Assembly: GCF_013137895.1 (NCBI RefSeq)
Contig: NZ_CP053538.1
Location: 1-64,000 of the forward strand
Source: Hymenobacter taeanensis
Lineage (GTDB): Bacteria; Bacteroidota; Bacteroidia; Cytophagales; Hymenobacteraceae
Direction: 5' to 3'
Length of the DNA: 64,000 nucleotides
Under the pieces are notes generated by a model. That model had not been told where the DNA came from, did no database searches, and saw nothing but the letters and a program-made list of their open reading frames with translations. How positions within the stretch are numbered: position 1 is the stretch's first letter; each line of letters begins with the position of its first letter. This document shows, piece by piece, positions 1 to 7,131 of this stretch. A program made the translations under genes and the position numbers.

Positions 1-50
1 TGTTTAAAGAAGGCATCGACCTCAACTCTATTGAGTGGGCTGAACATTAA
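1..50 (+). CDS. iscS: Cysteine desulfurase IscS, C-terminal end only
   Basis: The window opens inside a gene. The last 15 codons read FKEGIDLNSIEWAEH and then TAA at 48-50. This closely resembles the C-terminus of IscS, which in E. coli ends in a similar EGxDLxxIEWAHH tail that contacts IscU. IscS takes sulfur from cysteine and hands it to the scaffold. iscU begins about 97 bases downstream on the same strand, which supports the call. Only the tail is visible, so completeness and catalytic residues cannot be judged. Confidence 0.85.
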   Translation, partial: FKEGIDLNSIEWAEH

Positions 51-146
51 TCGTTTAGAGCTTAGATCTGATGACCAATAAGTTAATTTGGCTGCTCGTT
101 CTGAGTTCTGAGTTCTAAAACCTGACTTCTAAATTTCAACAAAGCC

Positions 147-563
147 ATGGCTTACTCCGATAAAGTAATCGATCATTACAGCAACCCCCGCAACGTGGGT
201 ACGCTGGATAAAAGCAAAAAGAACGTTGGTACTGGCCTGGTAGGCGCACCTGAGTGCGGCGACGTAATGCGTCTGCAGATTGAGGTTGACGAAGCCACCA
301 ATACCATTACCGATGCTAAGTTCAAGACCTTCGGCTGCGGTTCAGCTATTGCTTCTTCTTCGCTCGCTACTGAGTGGCTGAAAGGCAAAACCGTTGACGA
401 GGCCTTAGCCATCGATAACATGGAAATTGTAGAAGAGCTAGCTCTTCCTCCAGTTAAGATCCACTGCTCCGTACTTGCTGAAGACGCTATCAAGTCGGCA
501 ATCAGCGACTATCGCGTAAAGAATGGCCTTCCAGCTCTGGAAGAGTCTAAGTCGCACCACTAA
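147..563 (+). CDS. iscU: Fe-S cluster assembly scaffold IscU
   Basis: IscU is the scaffold on which IscS-derived sulfur and iron are joined into [2Fe-2S] clusters in the cytoplasm. The 138-residue protein has the usual family length. The three ligand cysteines are present: C37 in PECGD, C64 in FGCGSA and C107 in KIHCS, with D39 after the first. The LPPVK motif near residues 100-104 is the known docking site for the chaperone HscA. The ATG at 147 starts the conserved MAYSDKVIDHY N-terminus. The gene lies between iscS and an unknown gene followed by iscA, so it belongs to an isc-type operon. The leader at about 95-140 contains repeated GAGTTCT/GACTTCT units. Confidence 0.97.
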   Translation: MAYSDKVIDHYSNPRNVGTLDKSKKNVGTGLVGAPECGDVMRLQIEVDEATNTITDAKFKTFGCGSAIASSSLATEWLKGKTVDEALAIDNMEIVEELALPPVKIHCSVLAEDAIKSAISDYRVKNGLPALEESKSHH

Positions 564-580
564 TTATTTGAAGTCGATAG

Positions 581-633
581 GTAGGAGTCAGAAGCGAAGG
601 TTGGGTGTTACCCACAACGCTTCTGGCTCCTAC
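581..633 (+). terminator. Long hairpin after iscU
   Basis: Two 16-base arms, 581-596 and 618-633, pair completely apart from one G-U wobble. The intervening bases can pair further (GGGT with ACCC). A pyrimidine-rich but not pure T tract follows. The hairpin sits 18 bases after the iscU stop and 23 bases before the next ATG, so it may terminate or weaken readthrough within the isc operon. It also rules out the in-frame GTG at 605 as a start codon for the next gene. Confidence 0.65.
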
Positions 634-655
634 TTTCTCGCTTCTGCTATTCTTT

Positions 656-1066
656 ATGGACGTTACTTCTTCTGACGTACACGTAGAGAGTGCCCGCATT
701 CAGCAGCAAATTGAAAAGCACTTGGGCATGGGCCCTGGCAACTTGCTTTTTGAGTTTCGCCAGCTGGAAGGCCAGATGCGGCTTGACCTAATAACCGTAA
801 ATCCACGTCACCATCAGAGCTTTCTGTTTCGGTATGAAACAGGCTACGACAAGTTAGATTGTCTGCGAAAGATGCTGACGTATGTGAAGAGCTACCGCGA
901 CACCGAAAGCTCGTACACCATCCAGTGGCGCACCCACGGCGACCGGGAACTACAAACCTCGTATTTTCGGGCCCGTAACGCGTATGAGGCCTTAGATAAG
1001 CTGTACTTCGGCCGCGACCTGAATACAATCACTGTGTTCAGCGTAGTTCTGAATCCTTCTTCTTAG
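656..1066 (+). CDS. Unknown 136-residue protein inside the isc cluster
   Basis: I do not recognise the family. The ATG at 656 gives a 136-residue soluble protein with no signal peptide or membrane segment. It starts with a polar stretch, then shows alternating hydrophobic and charged residues suggesting a small alpha/beta fold, with several aromatic residues (FLFRYETGYDKLDCLRK, YTIQWRTHGD). It has a single cysteine, in the DCLRK segment, so it is unlikely to bind a cluster alone. An upstream GTG at 605 lies within a hairpin and is unlikely to be used. The position between iscU and iscA on the same strand suggests cotranscription and a possible accessory role in Fe-S assembly, but that rests only on location. 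Confidence 0.7.
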   Translation: MDVTSSDVHVESARIQQQIEKHLGMGPGNLLFEFRQLEGQMRLDLITVNPRHHQSFLFRYETGYDKLDCLRKMLTYVKSYRDTESSYTIQWRTHGDRELQTSYFRARNAYEALDKLYFGRDLNTITVFSVVLNPSS

Positions 1067-1150
1067 TTGTTTGTTATATACCTGTGACGCCATGTAGGGC
1101 TAGCAACTGCCCTCACGTACAGAAGCAACAACTCAAACTGCTCAGTAATC

Positions 1151-1477
1151 ATGATTACCGTTTCTGATAAAGCGAAAGAAAAAGTTGAAAAGCTTATGCA
1201 TGATGCTGAGCTAGACTCAACTTATCGACTCCGGGCTTCAGTAGCCGGAGGTGGCTGCTCTGGCTTGAGCTACAAGCTCGATTTTGACAATGAAGTCAAG
1301 CCAATGGATCAGGAGTTTGAGGATAAGGGCGTTAAAGTGGTAGTAGACATGAAGAGCTTCTTGTATCTGGCCGGTACGCAACTTGATTTCTCGGATGGCC
1401 TGAATGGTAAGGGTTTCTACTTCGATAATCCTAATGCCTCGCGTACCTGCGGTTGCGGGGAAAGTTTCTCTGTATAA
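1151..1477 (+). CDS. iscA: Iron-sulfur cluster assembly protein IscA (HesB family)
   Basis: A-type carrier that accepts or delivers Fe-S clusters to target enzymes. The 108-residue length is normal. The three conserved cysteines are visible: C36 in GGGCSGLSY, and C100 and C102 in the C-terminal TCGCGESF motif. The ATG at 1151 starts the typical ITVSDKAKEKV helix. It closes the isc cluster and is followed by a bidirectional terminator shared with a convergent lipoprotein gene. It could equally be called ErpA or SufA, since these paralogues are hard to separate by sequence; the iscU neighbour favours IscA. Confidence 0.93.
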   Translation: MITVSDKAKEKVEKLMHDAELDSTYRLRASVAGGGCSGLSYKLDFDNEVKPMDQEFEDKGVKVVVDMKSFLYLAGTQLDFSDGLNGKGFYFDNPNASRTCGCGESFSV

Positions 1478-1526
1478 GTGCTGTTTTGAATTCTTTGGAT
1501 ACTGGCCTAGGTTTGGGTTGGCCTTT

Positions 1527-1592
1527 GCATTAGCTTCAAGCAAAAGCCCCATGTGGTGTACACCACATGGGGCTTTTGCTTGAAGCTAATGC
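1527..1592. terminator. 66-bp perfect palindrome, bidirectional terminator
   Basis: Bases 1527-1559 and 1560-1592 are exact reverse complements with no spacer, centred on GTGT|ACAC. The core has AAAAGCCCC on one side and GGGGCTTTT on the other, so a transcript from either strand would form a GC stem followed by a U-rich run. It lies between the convergent iscA and the lipoprotein gene, where a shared terminator is expected. The perfect extension beyond the GC core is unusual. Confidence 0.85.
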
Positions 1593-1602
1593 CACCTTAA
1601 AG

Positions 1603-1872
1603 CTATTGTTTAGCTGGGGTTTCCTCAATCAGCTTGTCAGCTTCTCTATTCTGAACGACGGCAGTATCACCTCTTTCGGGAGCCATATCGGCTTCTACGT
1701 TATCAGCGGCATTGCTTGTAGCATTAGCTGCGTTATCAGTAGCATTTTCCACGTCATTGGCCGCACTATCAGCGGTAGCCTCTGCCTTATCCTGAGTTCT
1801 CTCTGAGCAAGATGTGGTCGCAAACGTAGCGAAAGCTGCCACTGCTAATAGGGTTTTGAAGGTCGTTTTCAT
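1603..1872 (-). CDS. Small Ala/Asn-rich lipoprotein with LEA-like periodicity
   Basis: The 89-residue product begins with a signal peptide ending in a lipobox (TTSC, cysteine at about residue 22), so it is probably a membrane-anchored lipoprotein. The mature part is dominated by Ala, Asn, Asp and Thr, with roughly 11-residue spacing of similar blocks (ADSAANDVEN, ATDNAANATSN, AADNVEAD). This resembles amphipathic helices of LEA-type or Lpp-type proteins. No enzymatic motif is seen. It converges on iscA across the palindrome at 1527-1592, and an IS element lies about 120 bases upstream of its start. A role in envelope or desiccation stress is possible but unproven. Confidence 0.75.
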   Translation of the reverse strand: MKTTFKTLLAVAAFATFATTSCSERTQDKAEATADSAANDVENATDNAANATSNAADNVEADMAPERGDTAVVQNREADKLIEETPAKQ

Positions 1873-2004
1873 AGGGAGTTAAACTATGTGGAAGTTGAAT
1901 GACTGTGTACGCATAATGCGGCTCACTGGTTAAGCTAAGAATTAACGCTTAGCCTTTCTTCTGGGCAACTTCACTGCGTATAACGCCCTATGTGTCCCGT
2001 CCGG

Positions 2005-2874
2005 CTAACTGTTGACAGGAATAAGGCAAGGGCCCCGCTCGGCTTTTCCGGCGGGGCTTTTCGCTTGCTGATGGACTTGATTAGGGGTTAAGTAGTTCAG
2101 AGCCAGGTGGGGTCTTTCCTCATTGTACAGGTGCACGGCCTGCCCGACCAGCAGGCGGGCCTGGGCCAGGTCGTCGGGCAGCACGAAGAGGAATTCGTCC
2201 TTGAGGATGCCGTTGACGCGTTCGGCCAGCGCGTTCTGGTAACAGTCGTAGCCGTCGGTCATCGAGCAGCGCAGCCCGGCGGCGCGCAGGGCATTCTGGT
2301 AGGCGTCGGAGCAGTACTGGCTGCCCCGGTCGGAGTGATGCAGACCGCCGCTGGCCGCCGGCCCGGCGGCGCGCACGGCCTGGGCCAGGGCGGCCAGACA
2401 GCCCGCCGTGTGCAGGCTGGCGTGCACGTGGTGGCCCACGATACGCCGCGAGAAGGCATCGGTGACCAGGCTCAAGTACACGGTGCCCTGCCGGGTGGGC
2501 AGGTAAGTGATGTCACTCACGTAGCGCTGGTTGGGCGCCGTGGGCGGGGGGGCGTCGTGGATCAGGTTGGGGTGGCAGCGGAAGCGGTGATGCGAGTCGG
2601 TGGTCTTGGTAAAGCTGCGTTTTTGGGGCACCAGCAGTTGATGCTGGCCGAGCAGGGTGAAGAGCGCATCGCGCCCGTAGCTCACGCCCTGCACGCGCAG
2701 TAGCGGAGCAATTTTATGGTAGAGCTTGCGCGTGCCCAACCGCGGCAGGCGGGTGCGTACGGCCCGCACCTGCGCCAGCACGGCGTTGGCCCGCTGAGCT
2801 TGCCGCGCTTGGCGCTGGCGGCGCTGATAGAGGCCCTGCCGGCTCACGCCATAGCACTGGCAGCTGCGCTGCAC
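2005..2874 (-). CDS. IS3-family transposase OrfB (DDE integrase)
   Basis: The catalytic half of the transposase, with an RNase H-like rve fold. The three acidic residues are visible: Asp in YVSDITYL, Asp in HHSDRGSQY and Glu in NALAERVNGILKDEF, with the conserved lysine after the glutamate. The N-terminus has the HTH_21-like segment typical of IS3 OrfB. The nominal GTG start at 2874 is probably not the main route. OrfB is more likely made as an OrfA-OrfB fusion by a -1 slip on the minus-strand run of seven A followed by G (2881-2888), reading through KKKLSVQRS. Both frames are intact, so the element may still be active. Confidence 0.95.
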   Translation of the reverse strand: MQRSCQCYGVSRQGLYQRRQRQARQAQRANAVLAQVRAVRTRLPRLGTRKLYHKIAPLLRVQGVSYGRDALFTLLGQHQLLVPQKRSFTKTTDSHHRFRCHPNLIHDAPPPTAPNQRYVSDITYLPTRQGTVYLSLVTDAFSRRIVGHHVHASLHTAGCLAALAQAVRAAGPAASGGLHHSDRGSQYCSDAYQNALRAAGLRCSMTDGYDCYQNALAERVNGILKDEFLFVLPDDLAQARLLVGQAVHLYNEERPHLALNYLTPNQVHQQAKSPAGKAERGPCLIPVNS

Positions 2875-2876
2875 GC

Positions 2877-3317
2877 TTAGCTTTTTTTCGGCCCCCAGGC
2901 GGGAAACGGCCGCTGGAAAGACTTTTTTGGCAGGGCGATGCCATGGTCCTCCTCCACCACTTGCAGCATGGTGCGCAACAGCAGATTCAGGTCTGTGCTG
3001 TCCTTCAACTGCTTGTCAAACTGTTTTTTCTGCTCGCGCAGCTGCGTTTCCAGCTGTTTGATGCGCTGTTCGGGACTCAGTTCCACGGGGCGGGCAAGGC
3101 TGAGGAAGGTAGCGTCAGCCTGCTGAGAAGTTACGAAATGGCTGGCATAGCGCCGGCACCAGCTCAACACGGTGCTGCGGCCCTGGATACCATAGCGCCG
3201 CTGCGCCTGCTTGTAGCTCAGTTCGCCGCGGCCGACTTCGCCCACCACGGCCAACTTAAAGGGCAACCTGTAGTCGCGCTGACTACGCCGCACATGCGGC
3301 TCTTTCGGGTTTTGCAT
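2877..3317 (-). CDS. IS3-family transposase OrfA
   Basis: The 146-residue product binds the IS ends. An N-terminal helix-turn-helix is visible (FKLAVVGEVGRGELSYKQAQ followed by YGIQGRSTVLSWCRRY). A C-terminal coiled coil follows, from about residue 80 to 115, with heptad leucines (QRIKQLETQLREQKKQ). The frame ends at a TAA just after the heptanucleotide A7, where a -1 slip joins it to OrfB. OrfA alone usually acts as a regulator, while the OrfAB fusion is the transposase. Confidence 0.93.
   Translation of the reverse strand: MQNPKEPHVRRSQRDYRLPFKLAVVGEVGRGELSYKQAQRRYGIQGRSTVLSWCRRYASHFVTSQQADATFLSLARPVELSPEQRIKQLETQLREQKKQFDKQLKDSTDLNLLLRTMLQVVEEDHGIALPKKSFQRPFPAWGPKKS
2881..2888 (-). promoter_or_regulatory. 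Programmed -1 frameshift site AAAAAAAG
   Basis: On the minus strand seven consecutive A followed by G occur immediately before the OrfA stop codon. A -1 slip on A_AAA_AAG places ribosomes in the OrfB frame. This is the classical arrangement for IS3-family OrfAB production. Confidence 0.8.
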
Positions 3318-3367
3318 GACATTTTTGGGGAAAGTGTCAACATATACCCGGACGGGACATGGTCATT

Positions 3368-3401
3368 AAAAAAAGCCCCTCTGTGTAGAGGGGCTTTTTT
3401 T
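3368..3401. terminator. Terminator after the T9SS protein gene
   Basis: A7-GCCCCTCT, loop GTGT, AGAGGGGC-T7: a perfect symmetrical hairpin with an A tract on one side and a T tract on the other, so it can work in both directions. It lies 24 bases past the stop of the large minus-strand gene and 8 bases from the right end of the IS. Confidence 0.9.
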
Positions 3402-3425
3402 GTGATCATAAAGGCTAAAAGCGCC

Positions 3426-6400
3426 TTACTTTTTCACGATACGCTGCATGACTTTGGTGTTGCCTTCACCTACAGTGACCACGTAGGTGCCGCTCCGCAA
3501 ATCACGAACGTTCAGTCGACCATCAGCGCGCAACACTTGCGTGCGGATAACGCGACCCGAAAGGTCAGCGATGGTTGCTCGAACACCTTCAGTAGAACCA
3601 GCAATCTGGATGTTCAGAACATCTTCAGCAGGGTTAGGATACATTGACACTTCTACTGACCCTGCGTTTGTAACGGCTACAGGTGAACTATATGAGGTGG
3701 TACCATCAAAGTCAACCTGCTTCAGGCGATAATATGAAGTACCTGCCAGTGGAGCATCATCAATGGCGCTGTAAGAAGTAGCCTTCTCGCTGTTACCCTG
3801 TCCTGCACGAGACAGGATAGAAGTATAGGTACGAGCATCCTGGCTGCGTTCAACATAGAACATTCCGTTGTTCTTCTCGGTGGCTGTTTTCCAATCCAGC
3901 GCTACCTGCTTATTGCGGAGCTTGGCTGTGAAGGAAACTAGAGAAACAGGCAGCGGAGTGCCAGGAGCAATGATACCTGCAATTTCGGTTGGTACCGGGG
4001 GCTGCAAGTAATTCTCAGCTCCTACAATGGCTAGATTGATGCTTGACTCAATGTTGTTGTACTCGAATGAGTAGAAGTAGTAGGTAACCGTAGGATCAAG
4101 CCCGGTAACCGTTACCGTTGACTCATCACCTGAGTACACTACAAAGTAACCAGTTACAATCTGTGGGCCGCTACCATATGTTTGGTTGCCGGTGCCATAG
4201 GGAGTTCCATCTGCAGGCTGACTACCGGAGGGTAGCGTAGGATTGGTGCTAGCAGCAACTAACCGGTTTTCACCGTAACCTAGCCCTGCATAGTTAGCTG
4301 GCAAGTTAAATGAGACTATAGCAGTTGAACCATTACGAGTAATCGTAGGAGTGCTCCGCTTCGTAGGTTCAGTATCAATTGAGCGGCCTGCCAGTTGTCC
4401 GTTTGTCTGGAACGTTTGTAAACCTTGGTTGGCAAAGTCGCTGCTACGGAATTGCAGGTTAGCACGGGCAGCACCCAGGTACGTGGGTTTATAGCGTACG
4501 TACACCTGCTGATTAACCGAGTAAGTGGCCGACGACGGGGTGAGCGTAATACTATTTGAGAAGTCTACGTTATTAAGTGACAGCTCAAACTGAGCAGTGC
4601 CGCTAGGATTAGCAGTGTTGGAAATTACATCACGAGTGAGCGTGATAGGCTGACGAACACGATCAGCGCTAATCGTTATTGATTGAGAAGGAGAAGTAGT
4701 GTTGATGACAACTTTGGTAACCTCCTGAAAAGAATTCACCACCTGAATCGACGGTTCACTGGTACCGGCGGCAGAAATACCCTGACCTGTTGCCGGGTTA
4801 CTGCTGATGGTAATCAGGTCAGAAGTGGTAATAGCCACCGGAGGGACAAAACGCACATACACTGTTACGGAAGGCGAAATATCATTGCCATTATTGCGAG
4901 CAACGGTAACCGAATTACCAGTAGTCGTGACACCAGCGAAATCTGAAGTTAGCGACACTTGGAAGTATTGGGGAGCAACTACAACAGCATCCTGCAACAA
5001 GTTGCTGGCTCCTACTTGGAATGACTGAACTGCCGATGCTACACCAGGTACAGTTGAAAATTGCTGCAACGAGCCAGTGGTGTTGATAGTAGAGCTACCA
5101 CCAATTGAATTTGCAGTGATGTTAACTACTTTATCATCAGCACCAGTGCTAGAGGCCGTAATCGTTCCGCTGAAATTACCGCTGGCAATAACAGCTACCA
5201 AGCGCACTTCAATGTTTCGCAGCGAGACATTGCCATCAGCATCAGGCGTGATAATCAAAGGACCGTTGGTAAAGCTGCCTCCAGCTGTTGCATCCCGGAA
5301 AGAAATATTTGCATTGGAAGCCGTCAGGACCAGTGGATTGCGGTTGTTTGTAGTGCCATCTAAATTGGTAGCACCAACCTCAAAAGTCAGGGTTTGAGCG
5401 GAACCACTACCCGAAACCTGACCAAAGTCCAGGTTGTTTGGGTTAACGGTAATAGTTGGGGTTGCGCTGGGTTGGTTTCCCTGACCCGTCACTCTTACGT
5501 TAGCGTTAGCAGTGCTCGGAGACGATACCGTTACGAAGGCATTCGTGTTAGCATTCGTGTTAACAGGCTGGAGACGCACCTCAATTGTTTGATTGATTGT
5601 GGTACCAGTAAAGGGAATAACAATACTAGCGGTGCTAAATGTACCGCTTGGCAGACGAATCTGGAAGTTGGTTGGAGGAGTAATAGTGATATCACCGTTC
5701 AGGTAGCTACCTGTAACTGTAAATGACTGTGGATCTGATGCCTGCCCTACAGGAACAGTACCAAAATTAAGAGTCGTGGGATTACTGGTTAATGTTGCAG
5801 GGGCATCCCCAGTACCGAACAGGTCAACTTTACGATCAGCGGCTCCTGCGCTTGTAAACGTCAAGAAGCCTGTATAAGGCTGCTTCTCAGTGGGAGAAAA
5901 CCGCACGTACACTGTAGTATTTACAGATCCATTCGTTGCTGGCAGCGAGAGAATATTGGTGAAGTCACTGTTGTTGAGGCTTACCTCATAACCGGTAGAG
6001 GGAGTAACCTGAATGCCTTCTGTGAGCGCAGTTGCAGTAACAGTAACTGCCTTGGATGCGGACTTGGTATTGATCAGCTGAGTACCAAACGATAATGCTT
6101 CAGGGTTAACTGTAATTGTAGGAGTACCCATGCTACCTACCCCAACTACACGAACGTCGTTAGAAAATAAAGATGCATTGGTGGTAGACCGCGAAAAAGC
6201 ATAAAGGAAATCATCATAATTAATTTCCTCTGTTGGAGCAAAACGAAGATAAATGGTACCCGAAGCGGTCTGTCCACTGCGTACAATGGTCAAAGAGCCT
6301 GTTGTAAAAGTTGCGTTGTTCAGACTGCCTTCAAATCCACTCGGAATTGAAACCGTTACATCCCGGCTGAGACCGTTCGCAGAGAGTGTATATGAGTTTG

Positions 6401-6578
6401 AAGATGACCTCTGCCCAACTGCAATGGTCCCAAAATCCTGCGGGTCGCCGGGATTGGTTGGGGTTATCGTTATGGACTGCGCTAGACTAGCGAAAGGCAA
6501 TACAAGCAGTAAAAGCAACAAGATTCGCACTTGCGGCCTAAGCACCTGTGAAATGGCACTTATGTATGTGTTTTTCAT
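3426..6578 (-). CDS. Large secreted repeat protein with T9SS C-terminal sorting domain
   Basis: A 1050-residue exported protein. The ATG at 6578 (MKNTYISAIS) is preferred because a clear signal peptide follows (RILLLLLLVLPFASLAQS); the longer start at 6632 adds 18 unlikely residues. The body contains repeated Ig-like blocks of about 100 residues, recognisable by PTITVNPxxLxFG openings and VYVRFxPT closings, similar to ASPM-SPD-2-Hydin or choice-of-anchor D domains. A fibronectin-like stretch follows, then a C-terminal domain with YPNPAEDVLNI, LSGRVI and GTYVVTV. That last domain is the type A signal for type IX secretion and cell-surface attachment. No catalytic motif is seen; a structural or adhesive role is likely. 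Base composition is more AT-rich than most neighbours. Confidence 0.88.
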   Translation of the reverse strand: MKNTYISAISQVLRPQVRILLLLLLVLPFASLAQSITITPTNPGDPQDFGTIAVGQRSSSNSYTLSANGLSRDVTVSIPSGFEGSLNNATFTTGSLTIVRSGQTASGTIYLRFAPTEEINYDDFLYAFSRSTTNASLFSNDVRVVGVGSMGTPTITVNPEALSFGTQLINTKSASKAVTVTATALTEGIQVTPSTGYEVSLNNSDFTNILSLPATNGSVNTTVYVRFSPTEKQPYTGFLTFTSAGAADRKVDLFGTGDAPATLTSNPTTLNFGTVPVGQASDPQSFTVTGSYLNGDITITPPTNFQIRLPSGTFSTASIVIPFTGTTINQTIEVRLQPVNTNANTNAFVTVSSPSTANANVRVTGQGNQPSATPTITVNPNNLDFGQVSGSGSAQTLTFEVGATNLDGTTNNRNPLVLTASNANISFRDATAGGSFTNGPLIITPDADGNVSLRNIEVRLVAVIASGNFSGTITASSTGADDKVVNITANSIGGSSTINTTGSLQQFSTVPGVASAVQSFQVGASNLLQDAVVVAPQYFQVSLTSDFAGVTTTGNSVTVARNNGNDISPSVTVYVRFVPPVAITTSDLITISSNPATGQGISAAGTSEPSIQVVNSFQEVTKVVINTTSPSQSITISADRVRQPITLTRDVISNTANPSGTAQFELSLNNVDFSNSITLTPSSATYSVNQQVYVRYKPTYLGAARANLQFRSSDFANQGLQTFQTNGQLAGRSIDTEPTKRSTPTITRNGSTAIVSFNLPANYAGLGYGENRLVAASTNPTLPSGSQPADGTPYGTGNQTYGSGPQIVTGYFVVYSGDESTVTVTGLDPTVTYYFYSFEYNNIESSINLAIVGAENYLQPPVPTEIAGIIAPGTPLPVSLVSFTAKLRNKQVALDWKTATEKNNGMFYVERSQDARTYTSILSRAGQGNSEKATSYSAIDDAPLAGTSYYRLKQVDFDGTTSYSSPVAVTNAGSVEVSMYPNPAEDVLNIQIAGSTEGVRATIADLSGRVIRTQVLRADGRLNVRDLRSGTYVVTVGEGNTKVMQRIVKK

Positions 6579-7131
6579 ATATTTAAAAAAGGAAATGGTT
6601 ACAAAAGAAAAGTTGAAATTTAAAAAACCCAATTTGTTATAGGGTAATCAAAACGTGCTTACGTATTTATTTTAGATATTGATTATAACTATTCTTATAA
6701 TAATTTTTACATTTTAAATACAGTCATCTGAAAAAATTTCAAGTCACTTTTGGCTTCACAATTCATGCCAGAAAAGGTGTAAGGGTAAACGGTCTAGGTA
6801 AACCAAGGATTACTACTGCTGAAACCGCTTATTCACCATATTGTCTTGGTACAAATGTGTAAGATTATCTGCACAGTTTTAAGCATCTAGCAAAAATAAA
6901 GTACAGTTATTAACAGCTTACAAAGCCCCTTTAAATTATAATATTACCCGGCAAATACTTGACTTAATTAGTTAAAAATCAAATACTAACTTGGTATATC
7001 ACAAGTATGTTAGTTGCCAGAATATGTTCACCCGTGTCTGACATCAATTTGCACTTTTAGTTAGAGTATTCATACCATTCAGAATGGCTAATGCTAACTT
7101 CTAAAAGATAGCAGTTCACGTTGCCAACTTA
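6579..7131. other. AT-rich intergenic region, no gene seen
   Basis: This 553-base stretch is clearly richer in A and T than the rest of the window. I find no convincing coding frame, RNA gene or terminator hairpin. It should contain the promoter of the T9SS-protein gene (near 6600-6700, minus strand) and the 3' flank of the ATP-grasp gene. Confidence 0.5.

Larger units (their letters stand above)
1993..3359 (-). mobile_element. Complete IS3-family insertion sequence
   Basis: A 1367-bp element bounded by 25-bp imperfect terminal inverted repeats, 1993-2017 and 3335-3359. Both begin TGTCCCGTCCGG and end TTGACA, with mismatches between. Inside are orfA and orfB on the minus strand, arranged as in the IS3 family. 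GC content is visibly higher than in the flanks. I find no clear target duplication: ATG precedes the left end and TGG follows the right end, sharing only TG. The element sits between the promoter side of a lipoprotein gene and the terminator of the T9SS-protein gene, so it interrupts no reading frame. Confidence 0.93.

Noticed and set aside
605..655. GTG start at 605 for the unknown isc-cluster gene
   Set aside because: It lies within the hairpin at 581-633. The ATG at 656 starts the compact protein.
2107..2703. Plus-strand frame of 198 codons across the IS
   Set aside because: It is antisense to the transposase OrfB, whose catalytic motifs are clear, and has no recognisable domain.
1993..3359. 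Target-site duplication of the IS
   Set aside because: ATG precedes and TGG follows the element, sharing only TG, so no duplication can be claimed.
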